Shown: positions 19,101 through 22,798 of the stretch, one piece after another
How positions within the stretch are numbered: position 1 is the stretch's first letter
How the letters are laid out: each line of letters begins with the position of its first letter
DNA from: a virus
Virus record (IMG/VR): IMGVR_UViG_3300047482_000008
Location: 1 to 22,798 of that record
Direction: 5' to 3' (one strand)
DNA: 22,798 nucleotides
Made by a program: the position numbers and the translations under genes
Notes under the pieces: generated by a model
Databases searched by the model: none
What the model was told of the DNA's origin: nothing
What the model saw: only the letters and a program-made list of their open reading frames with translations

Positions 19101-19956
19101 AACTGATGGTGCTATTCCATACAGATCTGGTAAGTTGGAAATTGCTAGCGATGTTAAGTTAATTGGTGGTAATTTTGAAATTTATGATTCTGTAAATCAG
19201 ACAAGATTATTTGGTTTTGTCAATGATGATGGTCATGCTGATCACCAAGGATTGCTTGTTTGGGATGCTGGAGTTGTTGCTCGTGGTGACTTCTTCTTGT
19301 TCAGTGGTCAAGATCCAGAAAACGTAATCACTGATCCATATTCATATGTTCCTTCGTTCTCAGCAGATAACTTAGGTAATGTCACAGCAAGAAAAACTTT
19401 AACTGTTACTGGTATCCCATCTGCTGCTCCATCAACTTCATTGAAGCAACTATCAGTTGAAAATCTTGGAATAAATGGCGCTAAAGAATTTGCTGTTAAG
19501 CAAGACAATTCGATTGATAGTTTTGGCCTTGAGAATTTCTATACTTCATCTGGAGCAAGACATACAAGATACATTTCTGCTGCTTCAGCAGAAGAAGATC
19601 TAACATTGATACCAAATATAATGTACATGGTTAATGTACAAGCATCACAAACTCTTGTACTTATACTTCCAACGGCACCAGTAACTGGTGATGTTGTGAG
19701 AATTGTAGAGGTTGGCGGTAACTTGAACTACAATACTTCTCTAGTTCTAAGAACTGCTGAAAGTTCTGGCGTTCGTATTCAAGGAGACAACACAGGAACA
19801 CTTCTTGGTGGAAGATTAACACCATATCCATCTGGAGAATTGGTTGTTCAAACACCAAATGCCGCATTTGGACTAATTTATCTTGGAGGAACCGATAGTA
19901 ACGGACAGGTTGGTATTCCGACTGCTGTCCAAGGATGGTGGTTAATGGAGGTCTGA
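7144..19956 (+). CDS. Giant virion structural protein (4270 aa), fiber/baseplate-associated
   Basis: One uninterrupted frame takes up more than half the window. Residues 1-60 include DNLISSKTGKYLYVSPDDFN and TPFKSIQRAFLEIARYS. About 60-530 read like a beta-helix module (GSSLVGYDLRRTTIRP, FNVTGGCYFWQFTIKDGQ, GGYITDIIPPKRAV). Residues 660-1660 carry helical repeats with a conserved KCxRDIGxxVDA start, an SCANVRSAIDTL motif and RYKDARNRIIDNRE units. About 2630-2760 contain LGFGPGNYSTGLPA and VFYTGINSQGDLYIG. From about 3000 to the end the protein is beta-rich and fiber-like. It resembles the very large structural proteins seen next to tail genes in marine T4-like phages. A late promoter sits just upstream, but the SD near ATG 7144 is weak. 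The exact place in the virion (fiber, whisker or baseplate periphery) is unknown. No enzyme motif or S74 autoprotease is evident. Confidence 0.8.
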   Translation: MPLTRLDNLISSKTGKYLYVSPDDFNATDALSNRGNSPITPFKSIQRAFLEIARYSYLPGKDNDRFDQFSIMLMPGIHYIDNRPGLVDTTGIDVFGFDQALNAWTDNSILDISNPNNVLYKFNNTEGGAIIPRGSSLVGYDLRRTTIRPLYVPDPASVTVPRSAIFNVTGGCYFWQFTIKDGQTTSESPLYNSAAGTGEVYYDPTDFTKLTAPNYSHHKLTVFEYADSEELGLFYRKIAKAFSAYQPTIDDPGEFDFSIQENRIVGPLSDSRVIESLKLVDATTDPSIPASTTEVQVTTKVDHGYFAGQFVSISNTNIDDVLEGFFPIKEIDENDPRKFTYEVPFVVGGIGNNIVSGQTISVDTTPALGQNAQTLAEVDSVESASPYVFNVSIRSTWGICGIWANGLKATGFRSMVIAQYTGVSLQKDDRAFIRYDEYSNTWNQASLTDAFATVPYHAKGDSYWKDEWRNFHVRASEDAFIQNVSIFAVGFADHFLMESGGDMSITNSNSNFGNTSLHAIGFKGFAFNQDKGGYITDIIPPKRAVEGSENIEKIAYYTVDIQGTIQNPNNYTKLFLGSDDIITPADRPAATIDGYRLGAKSSDKLYVKLDPAPGTGEIFNVELEPTGFLKYIAKGSILNPTGISINSVYADAANLIESNRTMIQEEVFGYILEKYPRLQNIPYVNPGLNPAAGRYFDARNLILNNRQEIVDTAFQQMVDTFGIGNIQGVANGKCKRDIGFIVDAIAEDLRDGGNLNTIEATKFYFNGDGTPLQNGLVGEENYAVFAFNRARDLCKKAVANLLTVKADIYDPDPTSILAPYGVIAGSTGSAALGLNSEGVTVDAANKQDPAGRYKDARNRIIDNREFILDAALAEIAVYHPDFYIPGDTQSNAQSRFADAFRLIRRNSKEIADRALAKIAVDYPDFYFPGDAQTTADSRFYDSYRLIQQNKTEIVNTAWTNMVTQYPGVASTETKCKRDLGYFVDAVSLDLFIRGNEYSYRFAAEYFTNATTPISNGLVGEVTESIYAFNQAKTLMKSAITNQLTVKDLTITADPATGSNTDPTSCANVRSAIDTLSGIITTIINDGNLNSLPLQINKGSAPAGMKKCARDIGYFIDAISVDVFTGGNKHTRTFIQQYFTNATTPISNGLVGETAQSNTAFNEAAEFMRRAITNQLYYKDLTITADPATGSNVDPTSCANVQSAITTLAGIVTAAVTAGNLNSLPAENAGTFLTGETKCRRDIGHIVDAVAQDLWFGGNEYTIAATKEYFTNATTLLTNGVAGETGPSITAFRRAQDLMNRAVNNQYYDRDLTITLDNTEEPAVFSDIHSNVFLTIMDNKKFIAKEAYQRMKLAYPSYVPQTGNTEQDCLDDVYDVLDQIAYDIKFGGNSKTYDAALVYVTNVFNGQPVQTFIDAERDEAAKVFLEAKKVTIDVINNVAVTPTAGNNETQVFDFTQTHDWDADELLPKCGSAIAATDTLFGIIIQAIGNDGGVGNLTGITRTAPVQPTTYALGNCSDVLATIDVLISIVVDSLYAGNLNSLPPLSNGEWDCANVRSSIENLFDIVTDAISTGSLAGLPTANPGDFIVNATQSKCYRDVSYIVDALVNDLRLGGNINSIQAGEAYYVGNNLTYIDGEKPETIDAWNYVGQLATAAMRNFDVLAVNCVTTSGSAIVNVADTRGIVIGMRVVEYATSPTPYVNGLLQSNAVAIYSNIPKDTFVKRIVSNTQIELGVANARLTTGNTVNALQNSTTTKLYFTFEKGQWANILPKTVTVGPEASNPDVIQDTQAYTPSAPTQRECAGVANAIETLVGNITTIINSGLGTVARQEQTVNTALLSSRATVFTIDTTGYGSTNAHNFETGTPVRLVPRPRFDVDTGKYVEVDKRLIRLPKGFETNRTYYVIAPGRRTQPEDYSTTTFFNGSDQTKLMLATSKENAAAGIYIYASETSSIDPNVEIDLYQFVLDDKYTLHSYECNLTNSVNAGIETDVSHIFDVPSASTTPHRVFFRAVEGGQLPLVASTYSNDATVAVTNPQNANVGRINPQIEFFARYQNDKVFTIHKTHADAINNVNPITFASGQVGLVFDVFANKRRSPMKFDPAFTDAVSSTGKWYIQCKDQVTAQPTSVQEENIFWRLHQSDYSDRPRTTDMWYERLEDTREADDRTYKIRYVIPKYLENARDPINGFVLKTRTDDTRKLIPQKVLLKPVTGSVYGARFENPVQAGEYIGYTAAQFATNNLNEDAAYDPYKKDLTGQGIEYRAFARFTSGIQATIQSGRYVADDLNPNIKYLELTVYDHAVDATNFPGLRNEIFTTVKITAPQGGEFVTNKTQSITANQVSFSGYSSGLANIHAYYSVGGDHYLIIKNVRGGKLEYSEYDNVRFTQGSVFADMLEDQDMGKSLPLKTLIRKGYPEYYWRQNGANVYTITPGDRIQDDAGVEYYVESVADAGIIEDTFYIFASETLQRRIAGQQDGIYYLTALRGNISPFPTGAGVINNFKNFKFSQPVSRLYPLNYRNDPLWFQKNGTTNEEKNYYAALIDPPQAFSAADNYTHGLVTVNDYKNSVTRELVEDLITQSAFIENEYSGANAIQAQDGNATSGSEDRLIPIAGNSSVLSDQRYYVELRRPSIARAGNHTFEYLGFGPGNYSTGLPARQEVVLTPDQDFYAQSKKQDAGIVFYTGINSQGDLYIGNRRINAITGEETFIDAAVLADDGDENDVIGGLVTTFDTPVTFNQNITIVGGDGSLVSSVEAPLVIAVQDEDLTQQRDVLIIRSNVSSVDPVTQLEQDEGLDRTAFRPPTNGDIRISKNRVQSAVFGFNARGNGQAYMFQTHTSAGIPSNITPNQTALIAQGGTRISSAQFITYGGVTPRPGDVLIKGLEVGKTGSFGWILANYYQQIPNNSIFTITFDGSNVVKLTFKSADTGVNISNQDIGITSGSQIRVNNFYYDPRLNLTWVVYSPPGDAFSSTNNYVHFQVIDQIPQAVENWADIIAGTAVGATPPSIEFSNASWKEIGVIGAEALRTETENIGNYKLGINTIARAPHTAHTNAFVDPATTDPRANLDVVGKGYISGKTLSTAPNNFLANANPTNRTFNAISDAFVVGGDSLAPTNYSTLRVDTRTVAITEAGRGNNLGRIGINTDETVTAKQLNRALVVVGDARFTEDVRFERDIEVHGNGSILSSVAEIRTNVALGTFNLVTDSTFTGTLNIGNKVENIFIGDTTSEDQFIVIGSDSLHSNISLGVTPDARPSDGALTISKVEIGGAYLNNESQSFTRIKTKSFKVDGDFQLGARRTISDTVRLSTTAGTVSFFSDSGSASTIDFALNASEINIAGQGGTTTINNQLEVIASAKFNGDVLICGGVASFSFVGSRGQLGSTISAHQDGIINETTFNKNIDIVNVLVKSNTDEGYNEVDTAGSGAWGGLTFQAPVLNIGGTPVVEPQSLPALTGDLYYLPLLNAPLKQNGEPYFVENDYIIINSAVSASGHPEILQVVELVRTNVAPYYIKVRRRPLGTFTAVLTNHPDRTPIYKVNVQFDSTWTEQSLDGTGPTDNVYLAEFGGSLTNNDYVIVDRTDTNNDGIFDQGEVIKVVSPLEQQVQKFRISSDCSSEENDVFVVNSVTGEVLIGNPDVPGSQLTLNSTLKLSGGCGTLSKIQFTATATAGSSVLSGVTVTSVGKTINDLRLGDYLHNITNQSPLEFDKDTKISGINTATSEIYLNSPALGSSTISATFEARRNEKFEITNGEGVTTFQVDTCTGTTHIGSQYGRIEIEYAFSGNNTTNTTTSSIVTAFDSGNITRAYGYWYDPQIAAEGGPDTTIRATATGSSNQVQVPVQSLGVGTGRFDIDDLVFIGTPTAASTGVGRFIIGKVIQVITDVTNPTIVVAAPGDGIDTSASFIPGDSVFATGNVVRRVIKHKEFANIIDVEMRTRVITGSSSQYCSIILDKGYIVQQKLDYQGWIALANNSGAQIWASVEGRLQGVVHETSMNEQRTDGAIPYRSGKLEIASDVKLIGGNFEIYDSVNQTRLFGFVNDDGHADHQGLLVWDAGVVARGDFFLFSGQDPENVITDPYSYVPSFSADNLGNVTARKTLTVTGIPSAAPSTSLKQLSVENLGINGAKEFAVKQDNSIDSFGLENFYTSSGARHTRYISAASAEEDLTLIPNIMYMVNVQASQTLVLILPTAPVTGDVVRIVEVGGNLNYNTSLVLRTAESSGVRIQGDNTGTLLGGRLTPYPSGELVVQTPNAAFGLIYLGGTDSNGQVGIPTAVQGWWLMEV
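9340..12130 (+). repeat. Cys-containing helical repeat region inside the giant gene
   Basis: Blocks starting with Lys-Cys-x-Arg-Asp begin near 9340, 10063, 10459, 10852 and 11917, with a diverged one near 11242. Each continues as a hydrophobic helix with a Gly-Gly-Asn turn, and most have a YFTNATT segment. A second unit, Cys-Ala-Asn-Val followed by a helix and GNLNSLP, alternates with it. The pairing suggests tandem helical domains. Confidence 0.75.
10063..10851 (+). repeat. Tandem in-frame duplication of about 396 bp
   Basis: Unit A (10063-10458) and unit B (10459-10851) align nearly end to end. A 25-base string in the SCANV segment is identical at 10324-10348 and 10720-10744, exactly 396 bases apart. 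The segment encoding PISNGLVGE is also nearly identical at the DNA level. This indicates a rather recent duplication of a 131-132-residue module. Confidence 0.75.
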
Positions 19957-19959
19957 TAA

Positions 19960-21213
19960 ATGGCAAGTTATAACAGGATAAGAGCTTCTAAGGCAGTTCC
20001 AATTGGAACAATTATGCCGTGGACAGGATCTTCTTCGACAACAACAATTACTGATTCTGGTATACCGAGAGGATATTTGGTTTGTAGAGGTCAAACTTTA
20101 AGAGCGATTGATTATCCTCTTCTTGCTCAACTATTGGGAAATACCTATGGTCCTTTTCAAGAGCCTGGTGGTCCATTTGTTGGAATAGCAAACAGTTATC
20201 CAGAGTATGATGAAAATGACGTTTTTAATTTGCCAAATTTGAACAATACATCTCTTGTTGACTTAGAAGGATCTCGTTTAAATCCGTCCGACCTAGCAAA
20301 AGTTGGAACATATATCACAGAGAATGGATCAGATGCTGCTCCTTTAACAAACATTGTTTCATATGTTGATGTTAATTTTTCAATCGAGTCGGACGCACAA
20401 TTAGCAGGAAAAGTTACTGGAATTGCCATACAGGATCCTGCCTTTTTTGACACAATAAGAACTATACCAAGAAAACTTGGAGTTGATCACACACCATCGC
20501 ACTCACATGCTCAACCAGATGATAGTCCATATCCATCAACTTCTGTTGGTGGTGGTTATGTTGCGCTTTTTGAAGCAGGCAATTTTGACACTCAAGATGC
20601 AGAGTTCCAAACTGTAAGTTCTGTGCCAGTAAATCCAAGCGAAACTACGGCGGATAGATTTAATCCTGGAACTGCTGAAGTTACTTGGTATGATGAAGCT
20701 TCGTTTACCTTACCTGTAATGGATGCTTTTAGAGATTTTACTAGTGCTTCTCCAGTTGTTCCAGTAATTCCTGGCGCTGCTAGGGCAATTCCTGGTTATG
20801 GAAATACTATTGATTATCAAGATCCAAACACATGTATTATTAATGTTCAGCAACCAGCTGTTACTGCTCCATTTCCCCCAGCTGGTCTTTATCAGGGATT
20901 AAGAAATCACTACGCTTCTACTGATGTTCCAAGCGAACCAACATCTACAAGAGGACAAGATGCCACCAAACCATACCCAGTTACACTCAATCATAATGCC
21001 GATACGTGGAATTCTGAAGCATTAGCATCACACAATCATTTCACTGTTGATATATCTATGAATAGGGGTCAGATGCGTCTTCCTGGAACAATTCTCATAA
21101 ATAATATGACGACAGGAACTATTTCTCCAGTGAGTGTTGATAAAGCATTGAGTGTTCAAATTAATCCAAATACCCCATCACTTACTACTCTGGTTATAAT
21201 GAGGGCATTCTAA
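19960..21213 (+). CDS. Tail fiber/short tail fiber-like protein with phage tail-collar domain (417 aa)
   Basis: Residues 15-95 fit the tail collar domain: IGTIMPW (16-21 region), GYLVCRGQ (39-45), DYPLLAQLLGNTYG (51-64) and VFNLPNL (88-94). This domain occurs in T4 gp12 and many fiber proteins. Two H-x-H motifs, H181-H183 (SHSHA) and H358-H360 (HNH), recall the zinc-binding histidines of trimeric gp12. The remainder is beta-rich without repeats. GGAGGT (19947 onward) gives a strong ribosome binding site, and the start lies three bases after the stop of the giant gene. It probably attaches to the same part of the virion as its neighbours. Receptor binding is likely from the family, but the receptor is unknown. 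Confidence 0.75.
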   Translation: MASYNRIRASKAVPIGTIMPWTGSSSTTTITDSGIPRGYLVCRGQTLRAIDYPLLAQLLGNTYGPFQEPGGPFVGIANSYPEYDENDVFNLPNLNNTSLVDLEGSRLNPSDLAKVGTYITENGSDAAPLTNIVSYVDVNFSIESDAQLAGKVTGIAIQDPAFFDTIRTIPRKLGVDHTPSHSHAQPDDSPYPSTSVGGGYVALFEAGNFDTQDAEFQTVSSVPVNPSETTADRFNPGTAEVTWYDEASFTLPVMDAFRDFTSASPVVPVIPGAARAIPGYGNTIDYQDPNTCIINVQQPAVTAPFPPAGLYQGLRNHYASTDVPSEPTSTRGQDATKPYPVTLNHNADTWNSEALASHNHFTVDISMNRGQMRLPGTILINNMTTGTISPVSVDKALSVQINPNTPSLTTLVIMRAF

Positions 21214-22541
21214 TGGCAGTATTTTATAACAGAGAAAAATCTAAAGTTGGAACTTTGACCGGTACGATTATTAACTGGTCAAAACAATTATCTTCAAATG
21301 ATCCGGCAGATCCAGTTACAGTAGACGATTTGCCATCTGGTTATTTGCGTTGTGATGGTACTATTTACTCTGCTGAAGTTTTCCCTCAACTGGCAGAAAT
21401 TCTTGGCACTGGAGCTCAGTCAAGATATAGAAAACCAAACGTAACTCTTTTAGATAATCAATTTCAAGTTCCAGATTTTGGATCAAAAAAATTACGTGCT
21501 TCAAGTGGTGCCAACCTCGGTGACTACATTGATTTGTACATTCAAGATGATAATGATAATGAAATAACAAAATCTGGTGTTGGATTGGAAGTTCAAAGCA
21601 ATATTGGAACACTATATGAAATACAATATCAGGGAGATTTTTTCTTACCAGCACAGCAAATTCAAATAACTGGAGAACCAGGATTTACAAGATCAACTGG
21701 TAATTATACTGAAATTACTGATGTTCTTACAAATGGATTTATGCCGCACGCACACTTCCATGATGGAACGAGAACCAGAGTTCGTGCCCCATCTGGTAAT
21801 GAATTTAGTCCATTTGGAAGAAATTCTTACACTAGAAAATCTACTTTGTGTGTTATTAACTGGGCAAATAATACAAGACAAGATCTTTGTTATTATCAAG
21901 CAACAAGAGATTTTGCTGCTGCGAGAGGTCTTGTTCCATACATATCAAATCCAGGGTGTGAAAATGTTGTCTATGGTGGTTGTGTGGCTGGCGGTTGTGG
22001 ATTTAGGGCATCTAGTGAATGTTTAATACCATCTGGTTATACTTGTAATTTTCCAATGGCCAGTGGAAGTAATGGCGGATGTAATTTTGGCGGTAGCGTA
22101 AACACATCTGTTTGTGGAAGTATAACTTATAGCGGAACATATGCTCAAAGATGCTCTCAACTTATTGCTCTTGGTTGTGTTCTTGGAGGATTAAACGGTC
22201 AAAATATTAATGGATTTCAATCATTAGAAGCAAATTATAAACAAGAAACTACAACTTTTCACTTAAATGTTCCATTCGATGCGAATATTGATAGTGACAG
22301 AGATACTTATGCTGCAGTCAATAATGTTATTAATCAAACAACCGCGTTTGGAAATGATGGATCCCACCGTCACTTCATTAACTTTTCTGCTCAACCACAT
22401 ACATATGTTGTAAATACAAGACCAACGTTTATTCCAGCTGCTCCACTTGTTTCAACAATTTCTGTTGATGTAAACACTGAAAATAAAGCAGATCAGTTTA
22501 TTCAACCATACATTGTCCAAGAGTTTCTAATCAAATACTAA
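21213..22541 (+). CDS. Second tail-collar-domain protein with Cys-rich insert (442 aa)
   Basis: The start overlaps the previous stop as TAATG, with GAGGG just upstream. The N-terminal collar domain has GTIINW, GYLRCDGTIYSAEVFPQL, then FQVPDFGSKKLR. Two histidine clusters, H179/H181/H183 (HAHFH) and H385/H387 (HRH), occupy places similar to those in the preceding protein. About residues 213-330 differ: eleven cysteines occur in Gly/Ser/Asn-rich sequence such as GGCVAGGCGFRASSEC. That segment could be disulfide-linked, bind metal or form a Cys-rich receptor-binding loop, and no family is recognised for it. The C-terminus (QPYIVQEFLIKY) looks like a fiber tip strand. The tail fiber assignment is good; the role of the insert is open. 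Confidence 0.75.
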   Translation: MAVFYNREKSKVGTLTGTIINWSKQLSSNDPADPVTVDDLPSGYLRCDGTIYSAEVFPQLAEILGTGAQSRYRKPNVTLLDNQFQVPDFGSKKLRASSGANLGDYIDLYIQDDNDNEITKSGVGLEVQSNIGTLYEIQYQGDFFLPAQQIQITGEPGFTRSTGNYTEITDVLTNGFMPHAHFHDGTRTRVRAPSGNEFSPFGRNSYTRKSTLCVINWANNTRQDLCYYQATRDFAAARGLVPYISNPGCENVVYGGCVAGGCGFRASSECLIPSGYTCNFPMASGSNGGCNFGGSVNTSVCGSITYSGTYAQRCSQLIALGCVLGGLNGQNINGFQSLEANYKQETTTFHLNVPFDANIDSDRDTYAAVNNVINQTTAFGNDGSHRHFINFSAQPHTYVVNTRPTFIPAAPLVSTISVDVNTENKADQFIQPYIVQEFLIKY

Positions 22542-22798
22542 ATGACTGTCTCATACAGAAATAAATTATCAAATTATATGAGTGATGCTAACGGGAAACA
22601 TGCCCCGATAGGATCTATTGTAACGTCTTTGGTTGATGTAAATTCTGACAATGCTGTTAGATCTCCGGAATATTCATATGAAGGATATCTTTATTGCGAT
22701 GGTAGAACCTTAAACATCAGAGACTATCCACAACTTTATGCTGCTGTTAGAAACACATATGGTGGAAATACCCAAGTAACAAAAACACAATTTTCTAA
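22542..22798 (+). CDS. Third tail-collar-domain protein, 5' part only
   Basis: ATG 22542 follows the previous TAA (22539-22541) with no gap, and the frame stays open to the end of the window (85 codons). The N-terminus contains APIGSIVTSL, then EGYLYCDGRTLNIRDYPQLY and NTYGG, a clear tail collar signature like the two genes before it. The rest lies outside the window. It extends the tandem series of collar proteins and is very likely translationally coupled to its neighbour. Confidence 0.75.
   Translation, partial: MTVSYRNKLSNYMSDANGKHAPIGSIVTSLVDVNSDNAVRSPEYSYEGYLYCDGRTLNIRDYPQLYAAVRNTYGGNTQVTKTQFS

Noticed and set aside
7144-19956. Possible frameshift or fusion artefact making the giant ORF
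   Set aside because: The frame is unbroken, composition stays coding-like throughout and a late promoter precedes the start, so a true giant gene is the simpler reading.

Overview
The window looks like part of the late structural region of a T4-type contractile-tailed cyanophage infecting a marine picocyanobacterium (Synechococcus or Prochlorococcus). Four things point there: baseplate hub and spike genes in tight overlapping order, a giant multi-domain virion protein followed by tail-collar fiber genes, a T4-type late promoter (TATAAATA), and a cpeT-like phycobilin lyase gene, which only makes sense in a phycobilisome- or phycoerythrin-bearing host. All genes I accept are on the + strand. 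Layout: (1) Positions 1-4803 are a baseplate hub/spike block. It holds the 3' end of a gp27/gpD-like hub gene, a small conserved-looking acidic protein, a 950-residue protein with a gp5-type OB fold followed by Calx-beta-like domains, and a 346-residue protein with a VgrG/gp5-needle-like beta-helical C-terminus. Genes overlap or nearly abut, so they are probably co-transcribed. (2) Positions 4804-7100 are an accessory island that interrupts the late block. It opens with two near-consensus sigma70-type promoters, each driving a tiny ORF. It carries seven tRNA genes (Ile-UAU, elongator-type CAU, Leu-UAA, Thr-UGU, initiator-like CAU, Ala-UGC, Asn-GUU), the cpeT-like gene, and several small unknown ORFs placed between the tRNAs. 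The end of cpeT overlaps the start of tRNA-Thr. A run of three hairpins separates tRNA-Thr from the initiator-like tRNA. (3) Positions 7096-22798 are a second late block. It starts at a TATAAATA late promoter and contains one 4270-residue virion protein (beta-helix-like N-terminus, Cys-containing helical repeats, fiber-like beta-rich remainder), then three consecutive genes for phage tail-collar-domain proteins, the last running off the window. How it fits together: the two structural blocks build the central hub/spike and the peripheral fiber apparatus of the baseplate. The island between them looks like early/middle-expressed host-takeover functions (tRNA supply, phycobilin metabolism) with host-type promoters. 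I found no CRISPR array, insertion sequence or integrase. No wholly new system is evident. The most unusual items are the separated OB-fold and needle genes, the initiator-like phage tRNA, the cpeT/tRNA overlap, the triple hairpin, the in-frame 396-nt duplication in the giant gene and the Cys-rich insert of the second collar protein.
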